Shown: positions 1 to 6,050 of the stretch, piece after piece
Numbering within the stretch: the stretch's first letter is position 1
Layout: every line of letters starts with the position of its first letter
Assembly: GCA_017407365.1 (NCBI GenBank)
Contig: JAFQWR010000262.1
Span: 1 to 6,311 of the forward strand
Direction: 5' to 3'
Length of the DNA: 6,311 bases
From: Clostridia bacterium
GTDB lineage: Bacteria > Bacillota > Clostridia > Christensenellales > HGM11417
Program-made: the position numbers and the translations under genes
The notes under the pieces: model-generated
Told to the model about the DNA's origin: nothing
Database searches by the model: none
The model's input: the letters and a program-made list of their open reading frames with translations, nothing else

Positions 1-2182
1 AGTATGCGTACAGCTCAACGGATTTGCCAGCCTCGAATACGAATGCATCCCAGGGCTTTTCGATCTGCTCGCCGCCTTCAGCAACGGAATACCAGCCATT
101 GAATACATAGCCTTCGTAGTATGCTTCGGTTAAATCTACCTCGTCGCCGTTTGCAACGAAGATGGAAGCCATTTCATCGCCACCCTGCGTGTTGAAGGTG
201 ATTTCGTATGCGGTTACGCTTACGTTTACCCAAGCGGAGGGAGCGCCGTTTTCGTCGTAGCAACGAACGCTTACGGTGTTTGCACCTGCCTGCGCAAATG
301 CAACCTTAGCACTGTTGCTTGCAGCAGAAACGATGGTTTCTTCGCCGTCGTTTACCTTAACGCCGTATTTGGAAGCATCCAATACGTATTCCCAGGTAAC
401 GGCACCGTTTTCGTATACCAGCGTATCAGCCATGGAGCCGCTACGGAAGGTATAGGAAGCGGAATATAAGGAGTTCTTATCTGCAACAGCGGCAACTGCC
501 TGTACGCTGATTACGTACGCACTTACGCCGTCTGTATAGTGCTCATCGGTGAGCGTTAAAGAATTGGTTGCGGAGGTGAATACCTTGTCGCCAATCTTGA
601 TGTTGTAGGAAACTGCACCCTCAACCTGAGTCCAGGCAAGAGCCTTACCCTCTAACCAGATGGTTTCGGGAGCAAGCAGTCTGTCGTTCACGAAGATGAT
701 TTCTGCCTCAGAGGGGTTGAAACCCTTAGCCATAGCGGTTACGTTAACGGTAACTCTGCCATTGTAGCCCTTCAGCGAGTAGGTGGTAACGGAGCCGTTT
801 ACCGTGTAGGTAGCCGTTTCGTTGCCCTTCGTTACAGTGATCACGTAGGATTCTGCGCCTTCAACTGCGTTCCAGCTGATGCTTTCGTTATCTAATGCGT
901 AAGCAAGACCCTCAACTGCGGGAAGATTACGCTCTACAACGAAGGGAGCAGACGTCGAGGTGATGTAGCCCTCTGCTGCAGCATATATCGTGAACACGAT
1001 ACCGCCTTCCTGCATATCGCAGGCGCTGAAATCGTACTCGGTAGCATTACCAAGGGGAACAAAGGTGTGCTGATGCGCATCGTTGCCGCAATCTACGGTT
1101 ACGTAGTAGCCTCTGCCGTTTGCAACGGGCTCAAACGAAAGCACGTTGCCCTCTACCTCAATCTCCGTAACACGGTTCAAGGCGTTCTGGCAGTAGTAAG
1201 CGGTGAACGTTTCACCCTTTAAGGTAACAGCAACGGTGTATGCACCGGTGCCCTGTGCGGCAAAGTCGTATGCTACGTTTGCGTAGCCCGTCTTTTCGGA
1301 ATGAAGAACATTGCCCTCTGCATCGGAGATTACGATGTCGTAGGTGTTGTTTGCGCCGGGAGCGGAAATAACGATGCCGTCTGCATAAACGGAAACGTTC
1401 AGATCTTCTGCCCATACAGCGTAAAGAACGGAATCTTCACCAATCTTTTGCTCTTCGTACTTACAGGTGAGCTTTTCAGCATCCTGATAAGCACTCATCC
1501 ACCAGCCTGCAAACGTCTTACCTGCTGCGGTAGGAGTGGGCAGGTTGTAAACCACGCCACCGATGGTGGTCTTGGTAGCAAGCTTATTGCCGTCAACCAT
1601 AAGGGTAACATCGTATTCTACCTGACCCTCTACGATTGCTGCATAGCGTGCATAAACGGTGGTTTCGGCGGTGATTGCCTCAGAGAAGTTGAAGGGAACG
1701 GTGCATTCACTGTCTGCATACCAGCCAATGAATACGGCGTTCTCTTTTTCGGGAGCCTCGGGTGCTTCCACCTTCTTGCCGCCGATAACGTCCTTCTCAG
1801 CGATTTCCTCGCCGTCAGCCGTCTTGAAGCTGACCTTGTAGTTCACCATTCTGATAAACGTAAGCGCGCGGCCCTCGTAAATCATCGAAACGGTATCGTT
1901 ACCGTAGGAAGCCGAGATGGTGGAGCCCTCCAGCTTTAAGGTCAGTGTGCCGTCTACCAGGGTGTATGTACCGTTTTGTGTTGCACCCTTTGCGGTAAAC
2001 GAAGCCTTCATACCGTCCATTAACGATACGATATAATCTTCCGCACCGGTGTCGTAATAATAACTGCCGATTTCCTTACCGTCGGTGGTAGGAACGTCAG
2101 GGGTATTGTCGCCGCAGGCAGCAACACCGAACACCAGCAACAGCACCGTCAATAAAACGAGAAGCTTGTTCTTTCTGTTCAT
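1..2182 (-). CDS. Large surface lipoprotein with InlB B-repeat and FN3-like modules (C-terminus beyond the window)
   Basis: The frame is open from an ATG at 2182 to the left edge: 727 codons with no stop. Residues 1-22 are a lipoprotein signal peptide: a Lys/Arg-containing start, a Leu/Val-rich core, and lipobox Val-Ala-Ala-Cys with Cys23 as the lipidation site. Residues about 29-112 form a small beta-rich domain often seen ahead of such repeats. Two InlB B-repeat (Flg_new) modules follow, at about 115-183 and 190-258, each with the family's F-x-G-W signature (Trp154; Trp227-228). Residues about 262-655 are beta-sandwich, FN3-like modules; three share a W-x-x-V-x-G-A-x-x-Y-like pattern, with Trp437, Trp517 and Trp597 exactly 80 residues apart. 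A third InlB-type module starts near 660 (F-N-G-W, Trp697). By family this is an extracellular adhesive or scaffold protein on the outer face of the membrane; no catalytic domain is seen. AGGAGG at 2195-2190, 7 bases before the ATG, supports the start. Exact function is unknown. Confidence 0.9.
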   Translation of the reverse strand, partial: MNRKNKLLVLLTVLLLVFGVAACGDNTPDVPTTDGKEIGSYYYDTGAEDYIVSLMDGMKASFTAKGATQNGTYTLVDGTLTLKLEGSTISASYGNDTVSMIYEGRALTFIRMVNYKVSFKTADGEEIAEKDVIGGKKVEAPEAPEKENAVFIGWYADSECTVPFNFSEAITAETTVYARYAAIVEGQVEYDVTLMVDGNKLATKTTIGGVVYNLPTPTAAGKTFAGWWMSAYQDAEKLTCKYEEQKIGEDSVLYAVWAEDLNVSVYADGIVISAPGANNTYDIVISDAEGNVLHSEKTGYANVAYDFAAQGTGAYTVAVTLKGETFTAYYCQNALNRVTEIEVEGNVLSFEPVANGRGYYVTVDCGNDAHQHTFVPLGNATEYDFSACDMQEGGIVFTIYAAAEGYITSTSAPFVVERNLPAVEGLAYALDNESISWNAVEGAESYVITVTKGNETATYTVNGSVTTYSLKGYNGRVTVNVTAMAKGFNPSEAEIIFVNDRLLAPETIWLEGKALAWTQVEGAVSYNIKIGDKVFTSATNSLTLTDEHYTDGVSAYVISVQAVAAVADKNSLYSASYTFRSGSMADTLVYENGAVTWEYVLDASKYGVKVNDGEETIVSAASNSAKVAFAQAGANTVSVRCYDENGAPSAWVNVSVTAYEITFNTQGGDEMASIFVANGDEVDLTEAYYEGYVFNGWYSVAEGGEQIEKPWDAFVFEAGKSVELYAY

Positions 2183-2189
2183 AAACTAT

Positions 2190-2195
2190 CCTCCT
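2190..2195 (-). promoter_or_regulatory. Shine-Dalgarno site of the lipoprotein gene
   Basis: The minus strand reads AGGAGG followed by a 7-base spacer and the ATG at 2182. This is a full match to the anti-Shine-Dalgarno sequence. It fixes the start of the lipoprotein, immediately ahead of a good signal peptide. Confidence 0.9.
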
Positions 2196-2245
2196 ATTTC
2201 TTTAAGCACTACTGAATTTCGCCTGCAAAACGCTTTGCCCCAAAT

Positions 2246-2266
2246 AAAAAGGTTACCCTCGCAACC
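2246..2266 (-). terminator. Terminator-like hairpin in the lipoprotein leader (possible attenuator)
   Basis: In the minus-strand transcript, GGUUGC and GUAACC pair (6 bp with one G-U) around a GAGG loop, followed directly by five U residues. It lies inside the 5' leader, about 70 nt downstream of the predicted transcription start and about 65 nt ahead of the ATG, where it could end transcription early. The stem is short. I recognise no known riboswitch or T-box around it. Confidence 0.35.
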
Positions 2267-2310
2267 CGTTCCGCTACAAAAAACTGCGTGCTTATTCTGT
2301 GTTTATGACG

Positions 2311-2333
2311 ATAAATGTGTATAACACATCTAT
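2311..2333. promoter_or_regulatory. Dyad at the start of the lipoprotein transcript (candidate operator or 5' hairpin)
   Basis: ATGTGT at 2315-2320 and ACACAT at 2324-2329 are perfect inverted repeats around ATA. Beyond one mismatched base pair the symmetry continues for three more bases on each side (ATA and TAT). The dyad begins about 4 bases downstream of the predicted transcription start. It could be a repressor site or, as RNA, a 6-bp stem with a 3-nt loop protecting the 5' end of the mRNA. Confidence 0.45.
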
Positions 2334-2343
2334 TGTAGCAACT

Positions 2344-2373
2344 ATTATAACATAAACCATAACACTCTGTCAA
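2344..2373 (-). promoter_or_regulatory. Sigma-A promoter of the lipoprotein gene
   Basis: On the minus strand, TTGACA (2373-2368) and TATAAT (2349-2344) are separated by 18 bases, and a TG one base ahead of TATAAT makes an extended -10. The DNA just upstream (2374-2410) consists of A and T runs resembling an UP element. Transcription should start near 2337, giving a leader of about 155 nt. Both hexamers match consensus exactly, so strong expression is expected unless repressed. Confidence 0.85.
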
Positions 2374-2421
2374 AAAAAATATCAAGAAAAAACGCCTTTT
2401 TCTTTTTTTTGAGCTAAAAGA

Positions 2422-2446
2422 AAATCTTATAGGGGGTATAAGTTTT
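2422..2446. repeat. 25-bp dyad overlapping the left arm of a terminator-like hairpin
   Basis: CTTATA (2426-2431) and TATAAG (2437-2442) are perfect inverted repeats around GGGGG. After one mismatch, AAA (2422-2424) and TTT (2444-2446) extend the symmetry. The GGGGG and the right half also form the left arm of the adjacent hairpin (2432-2457), so the two RNA folds would exclude each other. It may be a protein-binding operator between the divergent promoters. Confidence 0.45.
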
Positions 2447-2467
2447 ATTTATCCCCCTTCTTTTTTC
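2432..2467 (+). terminator. Plus-strand terminator-like hairpin without an upstream plus-strand gene
   Basis: GGGGG (2432-2436), a bulged T and ATAA (2438-2441) pair with TTAT (2449-2452) and CCCCC (2453-2457), closing a 7-nt loop. The T-rich tract TTCTTTTTTC follows at 2458-2467. The shape is that of a good intrinsic terminator reading rightward. No plus-strand gene or clear plus-strand promoter precedes it, so it may stop antisense transcription from the lipoprotein gene or end a small RNA. Confidence 0.5.
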
Positions 2468-2531
2468 TCATTTATCGTTTTTTATATCAAAAAGACAAAT
2501 TCACGACCCCGTGAGCCCGTATTTACCCTTC

Positions 2532-2562
2532 AAAGAGCCATCCCTCGCCTCTGCTCTTTTTC
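2532..2562 (+). terminator. Weak terminator-like hairpin upstream of the hydrolase promoter
   Basis: AAAGAGC (2532-2538) pairs perfectly with GCTCTTT (2553-2559) across a 14-nt loop, and the second arm runs into a short T tract and pyrimidine-rich DNA. The loop is large and the stem moderate, so this is a weaker candidate than the hairpin at 2432-2467. It sits about 20 bases before the -35 of the hydrolase promoter and could insulate it. Confidence 0.3.
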
Positions 2563-2581
2563 CTTTCCCTGCAAAGAAGGC

Positions 2582-2611
2582 TTGACACGGCGGCGACAAT
2601 GGGGGTATAAT
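2582..2611 (+). promoter_or_regulatory. Sigma-A promoter of the hydrolase gene
   Basis: TTGACA (2582-2587) and TATAAT (2606-2611) match consensus exactly with an 18-base spacer. Transcription should start near 2618, leaving a leader of only about 20 nt before the ATG at 2641. The ribosome site is GGGAGAGGG at 2629-2637. The promoter probably serves both the hydrolase and the RluA-ASCH gene behind it. Confidence 0.85.
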
Positions 2612-2640
2612 AAGCGTAATAAACCGATGGGAGAGGGATT

Positions 2641-3513
2641 ATGATCGATTTACACGCCATCAGCGCCATGCTCAACACAAACGGCAACCACGTTTACCGC
2701 ATTGCAGCCTATTCGGACGGAAAACAGGAGGTCTGCCCGGTGCAGGAGGGCAACGCACTGTGCAATATTTATTCCATCACAAAAAGCTTTACCGCCGTTG
2801 CCTTTGCCTACCTCTGCCAACTGGGCGAGGCGGATTTTTCTGAAAGCGTGGGGCACTATCTGCCCGAGGGCATCAGCTACCCTGCCTATTGGAATGAGGT
2901 GACGGTGGCAAGCCTGCTCAGCCAGAACGTGGGGCACAGCCGCGGATTTCTGTTCAGCGCAGAGCGCAGCTCGGGCTCCTGCCCTGCCGATTTTCTTTCT
3001 TACGCCCTGAACGAGCCGCAGACAGGCAACCGCTTCTGCTATTCCAACGCCACCTTTTATATTGCAAGCCGCCTGATTGAGCGCATTTACGGGGATACGC
3101 TTGAGGTCTTCTGGAAAAAGGAGCTGTTCCCCAGGCTTGGCATCCGTGCCTATCGCACCGTGCCTACGCCGCTCGGGCACACCTTTGGCGCAAGCGACCT
3201 GTACCTTGACGCAGACGGGCTTCTTGCCCTTGGCAGGCTTCTGCTGAATGAGGGAGAAACGAACGCAGGTGAGCGTATTTTTGCACGCGGAACCTTCACC
3301 GCCTGCCCTCGCGTTGTCGCTCCCTTCGATGAGGCGTACGGGCTGTCCTTCTGGTGGAAAGCAAAGGACGCACCCTATTATTACTGCTCGGGCGCACACG
3401 GTCAGCTGCTGATTGTTATGCCAAACGAAAAAAGCCTGCTTGCCGTGCAATCCAAGGAGGCAGAGCTTTCCGTTTCTGCGCTCTACGGGCTTTGCCGCAA
3501 GCAGCAAGCATAA
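2641..3513 (+). CDS. Serine hydrolase of the beta-lactamase / penicillin-binding-protein fold
   Basis: This 290-residue protein belongs to the beta-lactamase-related serine hydrolases (Pfam Beta-lactamase family, class C-like, esterase and peptidase relatives). The nucleophile motif S-x-x-K is Ser45-Ile-Thr-Lys48, and the second motif Y-x-N is Tyr134-Ser-Asn136. The usual third motif K-T-G is replaced by a Ser-Gly-Ala-His-Gly-Gln stretch (250-255) ahead of a hydrophobic strand, as in many esterase-like members. No signal peptide or membrane segment is present and there are eight cysteines, so it is probably cytoplasmic; a cell-wall role or secreted antibiotic resistance is unlikely. The substrate cannot be read from the sequence; a small ester or amide is likely by family. 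It is short for the family (often 300-400 residues). The ATG lies 7 bases after GGAG and about 20 nt after the predicted transcription start. The next gene begins 63 bases downstream with no terminator between. Confidence 0.88.
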   Translation: MIDLHAISAMLNTNGNHVYRIAAYSDGKQEVCPVQEGNALCNIYSITKSFTAVAFAYLCQLGEADFSESVGHYLPEGISYPAYWNEVTVASLLSQNVGHSRGFLFSAERSSGSCPADFLSYALNEPQTGNRFCYSNATFYIASRLIERIYGDTLEVFWKKELFPRLGIRAYRTVPTPLGHTFGASDLYLDADGLLALGRLLLNEGETNAGERIFARGTFTACPRVVAPFDEAYGLSFWWKAKDAPYYYCSGAHGQLLIVMPNEKSLLAVQSKEAELSVSALYGLCRKQQA

Positions 3514-3576
3514 AAACAGCCTGCTTCCTTCTCTCGGAGGTACGCTGTGCTTTACTAATTATATATATAAGGTATT

Positions 3577-4788
3577 ATGGAACTCGTACTGAATATCACA
3601 AACGAATATCAGGGCAAAAGCATCAAGGAGCTTCTGCGAAGCAAGGGATACAGCACAAGGCTGATCAAGCGCTTTAAGTACGAGGGTGAAATTACGCTGA
3701 ACGGTGTGTGCGTTACCGTACGCAAGAGCCTCAGCGAGGGCGATGTCCTTCGCCTTTTTGCCCCCGAGCCAAAGGGTCTGATGCCCACGGAGGGCGAGCT
3801 GAATATCCTCTACCGCGACAGCTGGCTGATTGCCCTGCATAAGACAAGCGGTCTTGCCGTGCATCCGCAGGGAAAGCAGTCCTCCGCCTCACTTGCCTCC
3901 ATCCTTTCGGGTGCATTAAAGAGCGGAGAGGCAGTACACCTTTCGGGGCGGCTGGATAAGCCCACGAGCGGCGTGGTTTTAGCCTCAAAAAACGCAGACA
4001 CCGCCGCAAGGCTCTTTTCCGCCTTCAAGGCAAGACGGGTGCAAAAATGCTATCTTGCGCTTGTAAACGGCAGTATAGCCACCGACGAGGGAGAAATATC
4101 CCTTGCCATTGCAAGCGAGCCTGCCTCGCCCAAGCGCTTTATCTCTGACAGCGGCAAGCCCTCGCTTTCGCGCTATCGCGTGCTTCGCAGAGAAGAAAAC
4201 CACACGCTCGTGCTGCTTTACCCCATCACGGGAAGGACACATCAGCTCCGCGTGCATCTGGCGGCAATCGGTCACCCCATTCTGGGGGACAGCCTGTACG
4301 GAGACGGAGAAAGCGCACCGCGTCTGATGCTGCACGCACTGACCTTAAAGCTTCTGCATCCGCACACCGAGGAGCCCTTAACACTTTACGCCCCTGCTCC
4401 TCTGCCCTTCCCTTCGCTCAGCAAAGGCGAGCTTGCCCTTGCGCTTGGGCGCACGCCGACACAGCACCGTATGCAGCTTGCTCCTGAGCCCTTTGCAGCA
4501 ATTTGTCGGGGGACAAAAAAAATTGAGATGCGCCTTTACGATGAAAAGCGCAAAAAAATATCCCTTGGCGACAGCATTCTGTTTGTCAACAGAGAAACGG
4601 GCGAGGAAGCAGAAAAGAGCGTAGTATCTCTGCACCGCTACGGTAGCTTTGCGGAATTGTACGAGGATTTTCCTCCCGCTCTGCTTGGCTATGCCGACGG
4701 AGAGCAAAAAGACCCAAAAGATATGGAGCAGTATTACAAAAGGGAAGAAATAAGCCTTTACGGCGTGCTTGGCATCGGAATAGAATAA
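3577..4788 (+). CDS. RluA-family RNA pseudouridine synthase fused to a C-terminal ASCH domain
   Basis: The 403-residue product should isomerise specific uridines in rRNA or tRNA to pseudouridine. Residues about 12-60 resemble an S4-like RNA-binding domain. Residues about 75-275 are the RluA catalytic domain: Gly124-Arg-Leu-Asp127 followed by K-P-T-S-G carries the catalytic Asp127, and the T-G-R-T-H-Q-L-R-V-H-L motif at 218-228 with G-D-S-L-Y-G (237-242) is typical. RluA enzymes usually end near here. This one continues through a linker (about 275-298) into a full ASCH domain (299-403) with the signature G-x-K-x-x-E-x-R (Gly312, Lys314, Glu317, Arg319). ASCH has a PUA-like fold and is expected to bind RNA. 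The internal ATG at 4471, where ASCH begins, has no ribosome site, so one polypeptide is likely. The start at 3577 has only a weak AAGG site (3569-3572). It probably shares the transcript of the preceding hydrolase. The exact target base is unknown. Confidence 0.92.
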   Translation: MELVLNITNEYQGKSIKELLRSKGYSTRLIKRFKYEGEITLNGVCVTVRKSLSEGDVLRLFAPEPKGLMPTEGELNILYRDSWLIALHKTSGLAVHPQGKQSSASLASILSGALKSGEAVHLSGRLDKPTSGVVLASKNADTAARLFSAFKARRVQKCYLALVNGSIATDEGEISLAIASEPASPKRFISDSGKPSLSRYRVLRREENHTLVLLYPITGRTHQLRVHLAAIGHPILGDSLYGDGESAPRLMLHALTLKLLHPHTEEPLTLYAPAPLPFPSLSKGELALALGRTPTQHRMQLAPEPFAAICRGTKKIEMRLYDEKRKKISLGDSILFVNRETGEEAEKSVVSLHRYGSFAELYEDFPPALLGYADGEQKDPKDMEQYYKREEISLYGVLGIGIE

Positions 4789-4799
4789 ACTCAAAAAAC

Positions 4800-4841
4800 A
4801 AAAAGCAGACGAAGGGAATTGCTCCTGCCGTCTGCTTTTTT
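4800..4841. terminator. Bidirectional intrinsic terminator between convergent genes
   Basis: AAAAAGCAGACG (4800-4811) and CGTCTGCTTTTT (4829-4840) are perfect 12-base complements around a 17-nt loop. The plus strand ends in a run of six T. The minus strand also ends in T runs, from the A-rich DNA at 4793-4804. It lies 12 bases after the RluA-ASCH stop and about 40 bases beyond the PrsW stop, so it serves both. Confidence 0.9.
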
Positions 4842-4881
4842 CGCTTGTTACGCCCCATAAGCTTACAGGGCTTTTGTATTT

Positions 4882-5976
4882 TTATTTTCCGCCCTTTTTC
4901 GTCAGACGGTTGACCTCTGTCATTCCTGCACGAATCAGCGCCAGGATAAACACCCATGCAATGACCACCAACAGCACAAGCAGCAGCATCGTGGAAAAGG
5001 GCATATCCCACAGTGCGTGCAATACGATGGGCACGGGAAAGAGCTTCCAAAATTTTCCGCTCTTAAAAATACGCATTCCAAATTCCCCGTCGCCCTTTGC
5101 AAGCATAATTGCTGCACCCGACATCGCCGCCCAGACAATGTGACCGCCTGCGGCAAAAATGCCGCGCAGCAAAATATTATTTACGATGTCATTCATCGAT
5201 TCCGTGCGGAAAAGCGCATAACCTGCAGACTCAAACACCGCAAAGCCTGCACCGATTGCCGCACCGATGAGAATGCCGTTGAGTATGTATTTGGATTTGC
5301 CCTTATAAATGAAATAGGCAACGGGCAAAAGCTTGCCGACCTCCTCGATGATACCCACAAGAATGGCACCCACCACGTTCAGCTCCTGAACGGGAATGAG
5401 CTCAAACAGCAAAAGAGCCATCGCCAGCGAAGCCACACCGCCCACGAAGAACATTTTTACCAGCTCGAAGATGCTGATGTTTCGCGGAATATTCGTTTCC
5501 CAGAACAGCACGAGTAGGCTGAAGGGCATCACCATCGAGCCAATAAACGCAAGCCCCACAATGGCAAGATCGTTTCCGAACAGCTGAAAACAGACAAAAA
5601 GGAAGGCAAAGGTGATGGCAAGCACCAGAAAAATTCTGCTGTAAAGCCAGGGGCGGTGCCAGCCCTTGCCGATATCCTCCGGGCGAGGCGTATGCCTTTT
5701 GGTGCCGCTGATCAAAAGATCCTCGCTTTCCTCATCTGTGTGCTTTTTGAATACATTTGCCCACAAGTCGCTGAGCTTAAACTCCGCCTCCTTGCTTCCT
5801 CCCGTAATATCCTCGAAGGTATCCTTCACCCTTTCGGTGATATCCTCCACGATTTTTTTGGCTGAGCCCGATTTCTCCTCCTTTGCTTTTTCGTCCTTTG
5901 GTGCAGCGTATACCGCTCCGCACCTTACGCAACGAAGAGCATCCCCCATATCGGCGCCGCATTTTTTACAAATCAT
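4882..5976 (-). CDS. PrsW-family glutamic intramembrane protease with N-terminal zinc ribbon
   Basis: Starting at the ATG at 5976 the protein has 364 residues. Cys3, Cys6, Cys16 and Cys19 form a zinc ribbon, followed by a charged cytoplasmic linker (about 27-108). From about residue 111 there are seven or eight hydrophobic helices. The PrsW motifs lie in them: Glu211-Glu212-x-x-Lys215, G-F-x-x-F-E (Glu249), H-x-x-W-A-A-M-x-G (His279) and L-H-A-L-W-D (His320). In Bacillus subtilis PrsW cuts the anti-sigma factor RsiW within the membrane; the family also includes members with no known substrate, and no sigma/anti-sigma pair is visible here. The frame can be extended 7 codons to a GTG at 5997, but GGAG at 5988-5985, 8 bases before the ATG, and the N-terminal position of the zinc ribbon favour 5976. 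No strong promoter is visible; a minus-strand terminator ends just upstream at 6010. Confidence 0.9.
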   Translation of the reverse strand: MICKKCGADMGDALRCVRCGAVYAAPKDEKAKEEKSGSAKKIVEDITERVKDTFEDITGGSKEAEFKLSDLWANVFKKHTDEESEDLLISGTKRHTPRPEDIGKGWHRPWLYSRIFLVLAITFAFLFVCFQLFGNDLAIVGLAFIGSMVMPFSLLVLFWETNIPRNISIFELVKMFFVGGVASLAMALLLFELIPVQELNVVGAILVGIIEEVGKLLPVAYFIYKGKSKYILNGILIGAAIGAGFAVFESAGYALFRTESMNDIVNNILLRGIFAAGGHIVWAAMSGAAIMLAKGDGEFGMRIFKSGKFWKLFPVPIVLHALWDMPFSTMLLLVLLVVIAWVFILALIRAGMTEVNRLTKKGGK

Positions 5977-5984
5977 ACTGTCTT

Positions 5985-5988
5985 CTCC
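5985..5988 (-). promoter_or_regulatory. Ribosome site that decides the PrsW start
   Basis: The minus strand reads GGAG, continuing as AAG, with 8 bases to the ATG at 5976. It falls inside the seven-codon extension that would begin at the GTG at 5997, and no comparable site precedes that GTG. The ATG is therefore the better start. Confidence 0.7.
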
Positions 5989-6009
5989 ACAAAACACATC
6001 TTTTTCTAC

Positions 6010-6035
6010 AAAAAAAGCCTTGCTTGATACAAGGC
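6010..6035 (-). terminator. Minus-strand intrinsic terminator upstream of the PrsW gene
   Basis: On the minus strand GCCTTG and CAAGGC pair perfectly (6 bp, 7-nt loop) and are followed by seven T residues. It begins 15 bases after the TAA at 6053-6051, the spacing expected for a terminator of a gene ending there. It should insulate the PrsW gene from anything transcribed leftward from beyond the window's right part. Confidence 0.75.
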
Positions 6036-6050
6036 CTTTTGGTTATGATA

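Larger units (their letters stand above)
2183..2640. other. Divergent intergenic control region
   Basis: These 458 bases separate the minus-strand lipoprotein from the plus-strand hydrolase and contain no convincing coding frame. From left to right they hold a minus-strand leader of about 155 nt with a terminator-like hairpin (2246-2266), a dyad at the leader's 5' end (2311-2333), the lipoprotein promoter (2344-2373), an A/T-rich upstream tract, a second dyad overlapping a plus-strand terminator-like hairpin (2422-2467), another hairpin (2532-2562) and the hydrolase promoter (2582-2611). The stretch 2468-2531 shows nothing I can name. Confidence 0.8.

Noticed and set aside
1301..1939. A 212-codon plus-strand frame opposite the lipoprotein.
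   Set aside because: The minus strand shows a continuous modular protein with signal peptide, ribosome site and promoter. The plus-strand frame has none of these.
2183..2337. A cyclic-di-GMP or other known riboswitch in the lipoprotein leader.
   Set aside because: Some G-rich pieces recall riboswitch fragments, but the conserved cores and helices of known classes are not present in order.
2650..3507. A 285-codon minus-strand frame lying almost exactly opposite the hydrolase gene.
   Set aside because: It has no recognisable motif, no ribosome site and a Cys/Arg/Ala-rich composition typical of antisense frames, while the plus strand carries clear S-x-x-K and Y-x-N motifs with a consensus promoter.
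3536..3558. GGAGG followed 6 bases later by GTG and a stop after three codons, just ahead of the RluA-ASCH gene.
   Set aside because: A three-codon frame is too short to support as a gene. The site may only be incidental, and the main start at 3577 has its own weak AAGG.
4471..4788. A separate ASCH protein starting at the internal ATG at 4471.
   Set aside because: No ribosome site precedes this ATG, and the frame is continuous with the pseudouridine synthase, so a fusion is simpler.
5017..5517. A 166-codon plus-strand frame opposite the PrsW gene.
   Set aside because: It is rich in His, Cys, Asn and Arg without domain features, and lies antisense to well-conserved PrsW motifs.
5977..5997. 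An upstream GTG start adding seven residues to the PrsW protein.
   Set aside because: No ribosome site precedes it, whereas GGAG lies 8 bases before the ATG at 5976 and the zinc ribbon then starts at residue 3.
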